Shown here: piece by piece, positions 10,901 through 22,607 of the stretch | How positions within the stretch are numbered: the first letter of the stretch is position 1 | How the letters are laid out: each line of letters opens with the position of its first letter | From: Lycium barbarum | Taxonomy: Eukaryota; Streptophyta; Magnoliopsida; Solanales; Solanaceae | DNA length: 64,000 nucleotides | Direction of reading: 5' to 3' | NCBI RefSeq assembly: GCF_019175385.1 | Contig: NC_083340.1 | Coordinates: 24,626,336-24,690,335, forward strand | Notes under the pieces: generated by a model | Told to the model about the DNA's origin: nothing | The model's database searches: none | What the model saw: only the letters and a program-made list of their open reading frames with translations | Position numbers and translations under genes: made by a program

Positions 10901-13203
10901 CTGCATTTAACCAAAATCAGTCTCATACATGCTCAGAAGCTATTCTATACTATCAGGAAACAACCAAACAAATAGACTAAACTAAGTATTTTTAATAACA
11001 GTTTTGATCAAATAGCATGCTAAAGTCGACACAATATATCCATCAACCCACATACTAACATGCTTAAACAAGCCTAAGATTGAGAGTACCATATGAGGAT
11101 CAGGGACAACAAGTTCTTTTATGCATCTCTAACTCATAAGAATACACAGTTTCAAACAAAGCCAATATCTAACAAATGCATACTAAATCTGACCCATTAG
11201 CGTTACTAGGTTAATCAAACATGTGACTAATCCTACATAATTTAGGTAGCAGGATTACAAATCATACATAAGAGGCTACTACAACTATACCCTAATCATA
11301 TCTAAACTATATAGCCAGAGTTCAAAACTAACAAGATTAATCACAGTACATAATGCTAAGCTAACACACAAACAGACACATAGTTACTAAAACTTTAACA
11401 AATAAATATGCTAAATACATAATTGAACAAATCTAAACACACAATTAACAAATAATTCATATCTATGCAGAAAAATTACAAGAAATTAAAAAGGGAAAAA
11501 GATAACCTCTTTTGAGTGCAGCTTAGGTCGAGATTTGAACTTGGAAGAACTTGTTGCCTCATTAGTCCCCAACACTCGGCCACAAACTCACACAAGAACA
11601 GAAAAATATTTTAAAATTTAGACTAACTCGAACTATTAAAGTCTTAAAAGTGAAAGCTCAAAAACTTAAGTATTTCGAGTATGCAAGTGATATTTCAGTT
11701 GCTAGATCTCTCAATAGTGCAAATTAGGGGTTCTATTTATAGAACCCTGAAATCTCATAAATCCTAGCTCATTTCCAATGTGGGAGTTTTGTAATTTGAG
11801 AATTGCATCTCTTAATATCACATCCAATAGCTGAGAATCGAGTAATCAAATAAATAAAGGGTCAGATCTTGACCAAATGACTCGATCCGGCCAGTTCTTC
11901 ATGACCCAATGGGAGACGAGAATTCAAATTCAAGTGCAAACAAAAATAATTAAAGATTTACAGAGTTTTGAACGTTTGATACACAGAAAAGCAAAAAAAT
12001 AGAGAGATGGAGGTGATTATACCATGTTTAGGGTTGCATTAGGTGAAAAGTGGCGAAAGCATTTAACGCTTCACTCAAATCGGCCTTGCAAGGACTGGCA
12101 AACCCTGTCCTTCTCTGAGTTTTTGCCATTTCAGGCATGGATGACGAAGAGAGAGAAAAAGGAAATCAAGGCGGCGCTAGGGTTTTCCTCAAACCCTTAA
12201 GAGGAACGAGAGGAACCTGTTTGGTCCTGTGAAATGAGAATGGAGGGGGTATTACCCCCCTTAAACGTGTTCGTGGGCCAGGTCACGGTCTTAATGGACC
12301 GGGCCCGGCTAATTAAAAAGATACAAGGGGCAATTCATTATATATACATGTATACATGTGATATATACGTGTATATGTATACACCAGTGTATATCCATGT
12401 ATATATGTATATAGGGAGAGGATAAATATGCAACACTTAATAGGTAGCCACATTTGCAAAAACATCCATTAATTGAACATTTCAATTATGACCAGATTAT
12501 AAATAACTGACCAATTAAGAGCTAATTTACTAAAATGACAATAGTTAAACTTAAACCACAGATTTGGTTATTTCAATTATGGCTGTCCTTAGCCTAATCA
12601 AACAATTAGACTAATTTTGCAATAATGACCTCAGGTGATTTAAACCATGGAAATTGGTTATTTCAATTAAGGCCAGAATAACCCAACAAATTGATTATTT
12701 CAATTATAGCCCTAAGTAACCATATAGTAAACAATTTATGAAATTAACCATAATTGAACACTTGATTAATTATGATTAACTCCGAGGATAATTGCACAAA
12801 TGCAAATTGGATGTGCAAAATTAAGAATCGAGGGGTAAAATGATTACTTCATTTAACTAATCGTTTTTCTTGAATTTAACGGAGTAAAATTCTTGCTAAT
12901 AAATTTTTTGATAATTTTAGCAATTAAATGAATAATTTTTTTAAATTATCTTCTTGATTAAATTTAGAAAATGTCTCTTAATTATTGCAAAAAACATGTA
13001 AATTAATCTCTAAATGATTTATAGTATTATAGAAATTATTTTGCCAAATGAAATGGCAAAATATTATCTAGATAATTTTATAAAATTATTTTGATTTGCA
13101 AAAAGAAGAAAGAAAAAGAAAATACATATTTCACTCCATTTGACATCCAAGGACCCTGGGCTATTAAAATAAATTATAGGAGGTTAAAAATTAGGTGTCT
13201 ACA
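7925..13203 (-). repeat. 5.3-kb LTR of an Ogre/Tat-like element (3' LTR, minus orientation)
   Basis: Read on the minus strand it starts TGTAGACACCTAATTTT at 13203 and ends TTATAGCACCAACA at 7925, giving TG...CA ends over 5,279 bp. Its U5 end carries the block AGTCGCCACCTAATTTATTTAA near 7958-7981 (shown here on the plus strand, in part), shared with the LTRs at 49.7 and 63.7 kb, so the families are related but diverged. A TATA box, CTATAAATAG, lies on the minus strand at 11742-11733, about 1.46 kb into the LTR. A purine-rich tract (AAAAGGCAGT) abuts the 13203 end, as a PPT would, so this is the 3' LTR. It holds no gene; telegraphic AT-rich sequence fills it. Confidence 0.7.
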
Positions 13204-13814
13204 ACTGCCTTTTAGGTGTTCGGGGATGGCAAGGCCACCTATGAGCAACGAAATTTGACTAACCCTGATTTTTGACTGACCCAAATCATATTACCTCTCA
13301 TTTTTATGCAATTTTCAAATATGTGGCCGGACCATGGTTTCTGGGTTTCCTGCAAATCTCAGGCTACATGAGAATTCAGGCCACTTGTAGTTCGACTCAT
13401 TTTAGACTTTTAAAAGCAAATTTAAGCAAATTTTGGTTTTCCCGATTATCAAAATCAGGAAGTCCAGAGTGATTCGTTGGAGTATGACAGAGTGATTCGT
13501 TGGAGTATGACTGACTCTCTTGTATTGAGTCCGCCTACATATCCCTGTTCTTGGGAATCAAGTCACTTGTAGTTCGACTCGATAGGAGGAAAACGATATC
13601 CCTTATTCGGGAATGCCTTTGTGTGTGTGCCGGTGTGTGCCCGACCTGTCGCGGGAAAATTAAAGAAAAGCAAATAAGCAAGTAAACACTTTTGTGTGGC
13701 TGAGCATGGAGTGGAGTGATCTTCTAAGTCATGGCCGGAGAGCTTGACTTTCATGGGCACCCTATCTCGACCAGCTGCGTAAGAAAAAGCTCCACGTTTG
13801 ATCCGCATATATCT
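13204..13814 (-). mobile_element. Internal 3' remnant of the same Ogre/Tat-like element
   Basis: This follows the PPT side of the 7925-13203 LTR. It contains degraded copies of the motif GCCTACATATC...GAATCAGGYC...GTAGTTC, near 13340-13400 and 13525-13585, which also occurs in the 3' region of the element at 49.7-64 kb. No coding domain is recognisable. The remainder of the element toward its 5' LTR is not contiguous here, because a different LTR begins at 13815. Confidence 0.55.
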
Positions 13815-14853
13815 TGTCACGACCCAAACCCGTAGGCCGCAACTGGCGCCCTATTTGGACACCCAAACAGGCTTACGTACCAGATCGACACATCAAATTT
13901 CATTCAAACGGAACATACGTCATTTTTAGCAAATACTGAAAATAAATATCATCTTAAGCGGTCGCCCGTACAGAAACATCGTATCCAAATCCAATAGATT
14001 GGCTGAATACACACCGCCAGATATATACGCATATACAGACAAATGGGCCGTTTTGGCCATAATAGTAAACGGGGCCGCATTAAGACGCAGATCATAATCA
14101 CAAACAAACAAACATGACCCATGACCCACAAATATGACTACAGGCCTCTACAAAACATGACAGAACATATGACGGGACAGGGCCCCGCCGTACCGAAATA
14201 GTCATATATATAGAATGTATATAACAGAAGGTATGTACCAAAAGTATGAGCTCCAGATCAAAAGAAGTAATCCGAGTGGCAGAATATGTGTCCTATACTG
14301 GAGGATCACCAAAACGATCGTCCGTACCTGCGGGCAAGGAACGCAGCCCCCGAGGAAAGGGGGTCAGTACGAAATATGTACTGAGTATACAAAGCATGAA
14401 ATACAGAAATCTGAATCATAACCAAAGTGAGGAGTACAAAATTTGGATACGGAATGGGTATATCAAAATCTGTACAGAAAGTATATGTATATATCATGCA
14501 AATAAAAATCATGCATAAGGCTCAGGAACGTGGTCGCCACTCCGACGCTGGCGCCACAACACATCATACTCCAGAAAGTTTCAAATCTTCGTACAATCTC
14601 CGAACATATCATATCATCGGAACATATCATATCATCTGAACACATCGTATGTCATATCACATCATAACGCCGTATATAAGCGGTACCCGGCCCTATGGCG
14701 AGGTCTCGGGAACCGTAACACATCATACTGCCGAATATCACATAGTGCGCACGATCACAAAACCGGCCCGGGATCCGGCGAACGATATCATAGTAATAGG
14801 CACGAGCGGAGTGTCCATATGCATACACGTAAATAAATTCCAAGACTCGACAA

Positions 14854-14886
<33 letters not shown>

Positions 14887-16722
14887 CTGATAGCAGAAGG
14901 CTCAAGGTAAGTATAGAGTCCATCGGAATCATTATACAAAAGTTGCGAGCTTTTAAGTTACCAAACTTTCGAATCACTTCATAGGTCATTTCCTTGAAAA
15001 TTTAGTATCATTTATTTTTAAGAAGCTTTCAAACAACCTTATAGAGTACTTCAAATGGAGCCTTAAAATCATATGCACATCTCTAGAATATACATATCCA
15101 AACTTAGGCCATATCAAATATTTTCCAAACCATATCCGAAAGCGTACCGACTAATATTTCAAATATCATAAGTATGTGACAAGTCATATGAAATAGTTCA
15201 TGGAAATCAAAGACATAGGTCATCCTAGTGGCTCTAAGAGTAGAATTTTCTTTGGAACATACATATATATATTATTCATTTACTTCATAAGGGTCATGCC
15301 AAAAAGGAAGAACGTTAAGCCTTACATACCTCGATCGCTTACTACCAAATTTCGATCACTCGCCAACAAATCCCGTCTCAAATCTCGAGCTCTCCAATAT
15401 CTACAATAATATTAACAATTTCCAAAAATTAGCCACTAGTACTTAGAATTTTTAATTCAAATTAGTATTTGTCTACCGAAATTTCGGCAGCACCTCCCCT
15501 GCAAATTCAACATCCCCGAGAATTAAACTCGGCTAAATTCATCAACAACCATACCAACAATGCCAACAACCAAACCAATAACATCAAAACCAATTTAAAA
15601 TGCATTCCAACACTAGTAACCTCCCTTTTCAACATAATTCACCAATATACGATTCAACTACGATTTTTCAAGTCGATATCGATCCTTACATATCCACTAC
15701 CAATTCAAGATCATTCAAGTGAAATTCAAAAGCATTTCATACCATTTTACAAAATATACAAAAAAATCCACCAAGACTAGAATTCATCCGAAATTTCCAA
15801 CCTTCGACACAACATTCACAACACATTTTTCATCTTCCCATTTCATCAACAACAACCACAATTACACTTTAACAATTTCATTTCCATAATTACATAAACT
15901 ATAATAAAATCACAAAATTTCCTAGAATAACTTAACAACCAATTTTTCATACCAACTTGAACTAATGTTCTCCCATTTATATCACAAGGCCATCACAACA
16001 CAATTTAACATAATAAATAGAATTGATCATTCCTCTCCATCCACCACCATTTTCGGCCACACATACATATATTCATAACACAAAATTTTCATACTTTACA
16101 TCCACTTCCATATACTACAATATTTATATAAAATTCTTCCAAGCTAAAAGGAGTAAAATTCTTACCTTTTTCCAAATTTCTCCTCTTTGTAAAAAAAGTA
16201 CTCTTTTGCTTCCAAATTTGTATCACCTTGAAGAGGGTTTCCAACTTAATAGTAATTCAAGAGGAATTTAGTTTTTGCATCAAATATTTGTGGGCAATTT
16301 TTTTTTCTTTTTCTCTAGCTTGGCCGAGAGGGCCTTTGTTGGTTTTTCTCCCCTTTTGTTTTGTTGAAGCTTCTAGTATAATGAAGAAAATGGCCCCTCT
16401 TTGCCTTATAATACATAGGTTTCATTATTTGTGGACTTGGGCCATGTATTTGGCCGGCCACACCTTGAATTGGGCCTCCCTTTCTTTTTCTTTTTTTTTT
16501 TTCCATTTTTCCAAGCCCAATTAATTATGGGTTCTATTTTGTAATTCCCGAAACTATTTTTTTTTAAATTTCCCATTTTGCCCTTAGTCTTCCTCGATAT
16601 TTCCACATCAACATTTCATGGTCAACACAAATATATTAAAAAAAAATCAACTTATGGCCTCATTTCTTACGAGTCACAATTATTTCAAATTTTCTGAATA
16701 TGCGAAAATGAGGGATATAACA
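13815..16722 (-). repeat. Probable solo LTR of a Ty3/gypsy element (2.9 kb)
   Basis: On the minus strand it runs from TGTTATATCCCTCATTTT at 16722 to GGGTCGTGACA at 13815, with TG...CA ends. No PBS, PPT or coding sequence of the same family abuts either side. The flanking pentamers are TATCT (13810-13814) and CATCT (16723-16727), matching at four of five bases, which fits an old target duplication around a solo LTR formed by LTR-LTR recombination. Within it are a TA microsatellite near 14857-14884 and several short tandem strings such as CATATCATATCAT near 14605-14650. The resemblance to Tekay/Del-type LTRs of Solanaceae is from memory and unverified. Confidence 0.65.
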
Positions 16723-18420
16723 CATCTGGATTTGATTTGATCAACCTGCTCCATCTGATCAAAGTGAGAATTGAATGCCTAGGGTTTTTAAAGTATTGTT
16801 GAAACTTGTGTCTCCTTCTTGTAGAAGCTTTGGAGGATATTTCAAAGTGAAGTGGTCTTAGAATTGAAGTGTTCTTGAGTTCTTGAGGTAAAATTTCATA
16901 TTATTTCCATGATTAAGAGTTTGTGTGATAGTTATACTAAGGTTTGAGGGAAAGAAATTGGAGAAAAGGTTCAAATATAAATTTGATGTTATTTTGAGCT
17001 GTAATCTAACTTGAGCTATAATTGTTAGTGTACTTTGAGAAAAATCTTGTTATGGGGGGTAATAGTTAGTATTGAGAATGTATTGAGATTGTTATACTTG
17101 GTGTATTTGGAAGAAGGAAAGTATTGTATACAATTGTATATGGGGCTGCTCAATTGTATATCTTTAAATGTTGTGAATATGAGTTTAAAGAAGATCATAT
17201 GAGGTTGTTGTGTTAATTGTTGGTTGTGGACTCTACGGTAATGATTGAGGAATAGGGGAAATGCTACTCGTTTCACTTTTGAATCGAGTTATCATTGATA
17301 TACGTGATATACTAGCGCCATCTAAGTTGCATATGTATTCCTTTGTTATAGGATTGGCGCTCTAGAGGTGATAAGCTTGTTGTTGGATTACTTGGGTGAC
17401 TTGAGGTATGTTAAGGTTAACTTTCCTTTACTTTGGCATGATCCTTACGAACAAGATGTACACGTAACGTTAACACATAATGATTCTATTCTTAGAAGCT
17501 AGGGATGATCCATTTTGATTCATGTTCTATAATGTTGTCTTCAAAAACTCTTTCTTTAGATTCAGTATGATTCTTAGAGTTACTAGTTGATGAAAATACT
17601 ACCCCATAATAATGTTCGGAGGTATACCGACCTTACGTCACTCCGACAGATTTAGGACGTACATTTATCATAGTAATGCATTGCATTTCATTTATATATG
17701 CATGTACAAACTTGTGACCCCTCAGGCGTTATGTACACATATATTATGTATTATATATGGGGTATGGGAAAGGTGACCGCGTTATAAATGCGCTACCACC
17801 TGATCAGCTGGTCATATGATGATAACGATGATGATGATGATGCCCACAGAGGCCGATATGATATGATGGGATGCATAGTGTTTATGTACATCATTGGACC
17901 ACAAAGGCAATTTGGACATGCAGGTTGCATTTATTTCATCCTATATTTTCTTATGTCTCTCTCATGCCTTACAGCTCAGTACTTTGTCCGCACTGACATC
18001 CCTTTCTGGGGCGCTACGCTTCATGCCCGTAGGTGCAGATAGACAGCTTGGTACCACCCCTGTAGGTTGCCGTTCAGCTGGCTTTGGAGCACCTCTCTTG
18101 TTCCGGAGTTGCCGTTGTACTTTTTGGTATGTAATTATTTTGTGTATATACGGGTATGTCGGGGCGCTGTCCCGACCTCTTTGTGTTAGATACTCCAGTA
18201 GAGGCTTGTAGACAGTCGTGGTATTGGTTAGGCTTGGCATAGCCCCTTCAGTCTATATTTTGATGTATAGTTTTTCATGACGACCTAGTTGGCCTATATA
18301 GTTTGTCCAGCAAAGTTGTATAGTATATCGTCTTGGGCTAATTCCTTTTTAGCATATTTCCTATATGATTTAGCAGATATACACCTAGTGACCCTCGAGG
18401 TCCATTCTTGTCTATGGTCA
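16723..18420 (+). repeat. Fragment of a second, plus-oriented gypsy LTR
   Basis: The region near 17970-18250 (CTCAGTACTTTGTCCGCACT, GGGGCGCTACGCTTCATGCC, TTGTTCCGGAGTTGCCG) has the same layout as the reverse strand of the neighbouring LTR near 14170-14390 (CTCAGTACATATTTCGTACT, GGGGGCTGCGTTCCTTGCCC). It therefore looks like a related LTR lying in the opposite direction. No clean TG/CA ends are found, so it is truncated. Limits are approximate and no genes are present. Confidence 0.5.
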
Positions 18421-18889
18421 TGGTAGGAAAACACAGTGATGCTTGGCAGGTAGGGTCCGGGTGTCCGTCATGGCCCCTCTAGTTTGAGTTATGGCATAAC
18501 TGTTCTCGTATGCTCGCCAGAGTAAGGTCACAGGAGAAAGATGTCGAGGTAGATGATGAAGACATTGAACTGAGGAAAGGTAGTCTGGAAAATGGGAAAA
18601 ATAAGCTCGCACAGAAGTAAGGAACGAAAGCATGGATAGAAAAATATGAGCAAGGTCACTCACTCATATATCCATAGCCGGTAGGTGTGATAATTAGCCT
18701 TGGGAAACGAAGCGATGCATCCTATCAAGGAAACGCCAATCGGCGTCTTGGGAAGAGAGCTATCGAATAAAAACTGGATGCAGTAAATGCCGACGTGACA
18801 CAGCGGCTGGTCACAGGAAAAGAGGCGAAGTTTTATCTCTCGTTGGAGTTTCGGGAAAAGAGCAGATCCTTCCACTCCTGGGCTTATGG
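18421..18889. other. Unassigned, probably decayed retroelement sequence
   Basis: No open frame with a recognisable domain is present. The GC content and the lack of structure fit worn retrotransposon sequence, but no family can be assigned. Confidence 0.35.
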
Positions 18890-19300
18890 AAAATGAAAGG
18901 CCCGAAAAGTGGGGGACTATCTGTATTAGGTAAAATCCGTACTCAAGTTGGATTCCATAACCAAGAGCTTGAAAAGACCAAGGGATCCCCATAGCTGGCA
19001 AAGTCACATCAGCACAACGTGCTGCAGCAGAAGGGCACGCGGGAGCACAATTACGTCCCATCAATAGAACACCAGGGTTGAAAAGTCTTATTTTTTATTT
19101 CTATATATATAGCTTATTATGTAAGCTAAGGCATCTTCACTTCCTCTCTTGTAATCTATCGCTTATTTCTCTCTAAAAAGCAATATACATCTGGGCACTT
19201 TATTTATCTTGGAATATCTATTTGTCTTACATTATCTTGTTATTAAACTCGGTTCTTTCGATATAGCTATTATGATCACAAACACTGACCCCGAAAGGAG
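18890..19300 (+). repeat. LTR-like fragment, possibly the 3' LTR of the broken Tat element
   Basis: It carries GGCCCGAAAAGTGGGGGAC then a 20-bp stretch at 18920-18939 that recurs exactly at 4497-4516, immediately upstream of the Tat gag remnant. Downstream come a TATA-like ATATATATAGC near 19103 and a leader-like stretch ending AAAAAGCAATATACATCTGG, the usual look of a U3-R-U5 region. If both copies are LTR pieces of one Tat element, everything at 7925-18890 would be later insertions and rearrangements inside it. Boundaries are approximate. Confidence 0.4.
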
Positions 19301-19465
19301 AGTTTCCGGGATTGGATACGACCTACTTGTCTTTAAACTCTTAGGATACAAATCTCTAACTGATTATCTGTTTTCACCGAAAAACAATCTCCATTTTCTT
19401 GCACAGACCCAATCTTTTCTTCAATTCAAAATAAAAAGACCTCTTGTACCCGCTAGAATTTTAAA

Positions 19466-21060
19466 GAGAAAAGACATCATTTGACCCCTGAACTTGGCAC
19501 GAAAACTTAGTTTAGCAACTCAACTTAAGTTGTATTTATTTACCCCCCTTAACAACTTTCAAGTTAATTAAATACCCTCCTTAGCAGCGTGGACCAGTTG
19601 AGATCTAGGTGTTGTTCACCACTCGCCTGGTGATCGGTCCACGTCATTAAATATTTTTTTAGTTTTTTTCTTTCTTCTTCATTATTTCCCTATTTTATTA
19701 TTTTATTAAACAATAATTTAAAAAAAAAATGGACCCATAGCCGCCGTTCTCCTCCTCCTAAACTCCCCACCTCCACAACACCGCCGCCACCACCCCACCA
19801 CCACCGCCACCGCCGCCGCCACCGCCGCCGCCACCACACCACCATCATAACTGAGTAAACAAACGTCAAACATCTGCCTCAGCTTAGTAACCCAAAGAAG
19901 CAACAATGAGAAGCCACCTGGCAACATGGAATCTGCATCATTGGTTCATCTTCTCCACCATGGATTTTTCCATCTTCCTTACCCCACCACTGTACTTATC
20001 ACACCACAATTTTCCACTTTCTTTTTTCCCTCCTCTATTGCCTAACTAACGCACTTTGGCCTAATTACCAATTCCCATAAATCATCTCCCACTTCTTTTC
20101 AAGAATCATACATTGATAGAGAGAGAAAAAAAACAATCTTTCTTGAACTTGGTTTCAAGAAAGTTCAATTCGTGCAATTTATTCAATTTCTTCATTGTTG
20201 TTTAGAAAAATATTCCCAACATTAACTCCCACCCACCTGCCCCCACCCACCTGCCCCTACCCACCAACTTTTCTTCTTCTTCTTCAGCACCCCCCCCCCC
20301 CCTCCCCGAGCCACACACCAATCCATTTGAAGGGTTGTTCGTGCAATTTCTCATCTCAGTAACAAGAAAAATGTGAACTTTAGTTTCTGGGTACTTTTCA
20401 AGATTCAACATTTACATACCCACCAATCGATTAAGCAACTTTGATTGAATAAGAGAGGGCAGTTCGTGCAACTTCATTGCTTTGGTGGTGGGGAAGGTTG
20501 GCGGCGGGGTTAGAAGACAAAGGTTGGTGGCGGGGAAGGTTGGCGGTGGGGAAGGTTGGTGGGCAGAAATTGCACGAACTGCCCTTCAAATATGCTCAGC
20601 AATGAAGAAAATGCACGAACTGCCCACCAAGACAAAGAAAGGAGAAAAAAAAATTTTTAAAAAAAGGAAGAAAGAAGTTGAGGAAGATAGCAGCAACGAT
20701 TTGGAGGATAGGGAAGAAGGAGAGGGAGGGCGGGGGGGGGGGGGGGGGGGGTTAGAAGAAGAAGAAAGAGAAAAGTAAAAAAAAAAAAGGAAAAATAAAA
20801 TATTAAAAAAGTATAATTAAGTATAATAAATTGTCATCCAATTAGAAGATGACATATGTACAGCTGGAATCATTTTTGGTATTTTTTTTCCCCTGCCACG
20901 CGCTTTTGAGAAAGTCATCACACTTTCTTGCCACGTCACTCGCTAAGGGGGGTATTTAATTAACTTGAAAGTTGTTAAGGGGGGTAAATAAATACAGCTT
21001 AAGTTTAGTTGCTAAACTAAGTTTTCGTGTCAAGTTCAGGGTCAAATGATGTTTTTTCTC
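19466..21060. mobile_element. Non-autonomous Mutator-like element (1,595 bp)
   Basis: Terminal inverted repeats exceed 100 bp: the left end, from GAGAAAAGACATCATTTGAC, matches the complement of the right end, with near-perfect pairing through TTAACAACTTTCAAGTTAAT. A perfect 9-bp duplication, AATTTTAAA, flanks it at 19457-19465 and 21061-21069, the size generated by Mutator (MULE) transposases. The interior has a CCG/CCA-rich minisatellite (19735-19850), a C-run near 20290, a G-run near 20731-20750, and several direct and inverted copies of TTCGTGCAA. No transposase is encoded. The GC-rich interior could be captured host sequence, as in Pack-MULEs, but no gene fragment is recognised. Confidence 0.88.
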
Positions 21061-21069
21061 AATTTTAAA

Positions 21070-21379
21070 TCTCTAAATGTAATTTTTCTAGGGATACACG
21101 ATGGAGGAGATCATGGACAGTGGTGTTGATGGAGGGAATTTTTTTCCGTGGAATAATGCAGAAGAAAAGAAGAGGGTTAGTTGCACAGAAAAAAGAAGTT
21201 TATTTCAATGAGGAAAAATAGTTAGGAAGGCAATAAGTTGGGAATTGGGTATTATTGTACCAAGTAATCGCAAACTAGCCATGTTCGTGTCATTTTCCCA
21301 ACATATTACTTCTAATTAAATTTTTTGGATTATAAAAAAGATAGGCAACGAGAGAAAAATGATTGAAATTGTCAATTTC
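21070..21379. other. Unassigned intergenic sequence
   Basis: No gene or repeat is recognised between the Mutator-like element and the Au-type SINE. Confidence 0.4.
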
Positions 21380-21389
21380 ATTAAGTATA

Positions 21390-21509
21390 CAACAACATAC
21401 CTAGTATAATATCACAGGTGGGGTCTGGGGAGTGTAGAGTATACGCAAACCTTACCCCTAGCTTTTGACGGGTAGAGAGACTGTTTCCGATAGATCCCCG
21501 GCTAATTTT
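21390..21509 (-). mobile_element. Au-type SINE, copy 1
   Basis: On the minus strand it reads from CCGGGGATCTATCGGAAACAG through GGTAAGGTTTGCGTATAC and CCAGACCCCACC to a TTGTTGT 3' end, as in the Au SINE family known from Solanaceae and grasses. A perfect 10-bp duplication, ATTAAGTATA, flanks it at 21380-21389 and 21510-21519. It was moved by a LINE machinery in trans; the copy itself is non-coding. Confidence 0.85.
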
Positions 21510-21519
21510 ATTAAGTATA

Positions 21520-22069
21520 GAAGACTTTAAATAGCCAACTTGAAAATGGAAAATCTGCAGAATAATATACAAAAACTTAAAATATCTCAATAACCTATGC
21601 TATCTACGAGAAATTTAAACATAAACAAAGTAGATTCCTACATCTAAACAACTAATTATTCTAGAAAATCAATAGTAACATAAGCATTATTAAGTACTCC
21701 TCCTTTCATTCGGTTGCTGCAGCTAATCTAATTTCCTCCTCTTCCATTTTTATTTATGTTGTTTGTGCTTGAGGGTGTTTTGAGCATCTTTGAACTTGGA
21801 AACTTTGTAACATGATGTTTTTGTTTGCAATTTTCACATATTTCATCAGGTTTCCACCAGCAAAAAATTTCTACGTGTGCTTTCCTTTTGCCGTATTTGC
21901 AAAGAGGATAATTAATCTTTCCTTTTTAGGTTGTGCATAAAAGCACCCTCAATAATATTGTCTCGTGTGTGAAGGCTCTTCTTTGTTCTTGTGCTTGAAG
22001 AGTACTTGCTAATTTGCTCTAATTATAGAGCACTGTATCATCAACCGGTAAGCTAGACGTTCGAGTCAC
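21520..22069. other. Unassigned intergenic sequence
   Basis: AT-rich sequence with no supported gene, RNA or terminal repeat. Confidence 0.4.
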
Positions 22070-22072
22070 TTA

Positions 22073-22367
22073 GGGGTTGTTTGGTTGTTGGTTAGAAATA
22101 GAATTATTCGTGTATTGAAACTAGTATAGCTAATATCACATTTTGTAGTTTTATAGTTTTTTAGTTACTTTGTACAAAATTCAGGACATATAATACGGTG
22201 TTTTATAAAATTAAAAAAAAATCTCCTTACTAAAAAAATATATAAAAATTATAAGTCAATTTATGTACTATTTTATGTAGGATAGAAAATTGAATAATCA
22301 AACCCTACATAACTAATCGTTGCATTTTTAATACCTGCATAACACTCACTAGCAACCAAATAACCCC
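22073..22367. mobile_element. Tourist-like MITE (295 bp)
   Basis: Inverted ends: GGGGTTGTTTGGTTGTTGG on the left and, read from the other strand, GGGGTTATTTGGTTGCTAG on the right. TTA duplications lie at 22070-22072 and 22368-22370. The non-coding AT-rich interior fits the PIF/Harbinger-derived Tourist class. Confidence 0.75.
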
Positions 22368-22396
22368 TTAGGGGTTAATCAAGATTTTATTGATCC

Positions 22397-22596
22397 TTTT
22401 TTTTTTTTTTTGGTTTCCCACCCGGTGTTCGGTACCCGCATTGGAGCCCGATTATATCAGTATTCGCGCCCGGTAGGGCCCCATTCGGGGGGAAGCGCTC
22501 CCTACCAAGAATTTTTCCATACCGAGGGCTCGAACCCGAGACCTCTGATTAAGAGAGGAGCAGCTTCATCCACTGCACCACATCCTTTGATGGTTC
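22397..22596 (-). mobile_element. tRNA-derived SINE with A and B boxes
   Basis: On the minus strand the head carries a polymerase III A box (TGGTGCAGTGGATG) and B box (GGGTTCGAGCCC), then a tRNA-unrelated body, ending in an A-run (plus-strand T-run at 22397-22411). An 11-bp duplication, TTTATTGATCC, flanks it at 22386-22396 and 22597-22607. The intact boxes and clean duplication suggest a relatively young copy of a Solanaceae SINE family. It is not a tRNA gene: acceptor and anticodon stems are not formed. Confidence 0.88.
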
Positions 22597-22607
22597 TTTA
22601 TTGATCC

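Noticed and set aside
18660..19064. 134-codon minus-strand frame
   Set aside because: It lies across an LTR-like fragment with plus-strand U3-R-U5 features. No domain is recognisable and the codon pattern is not convincing.
19718..20778. Several alanine-, glycine- or valine-rich open frames
   Set aside because: They are translations of CCG/GGT-rich low-complexity DNA inside the Mutator-like element, with no domain or splice context.
22397..22596. tRNA gene suggested by A and B boxes
   Set aside because: No acceptor or anticodon stem forms and an A-tail and target duplication are present, so it is a SINE. The same reasoning applies to 44700-44935.
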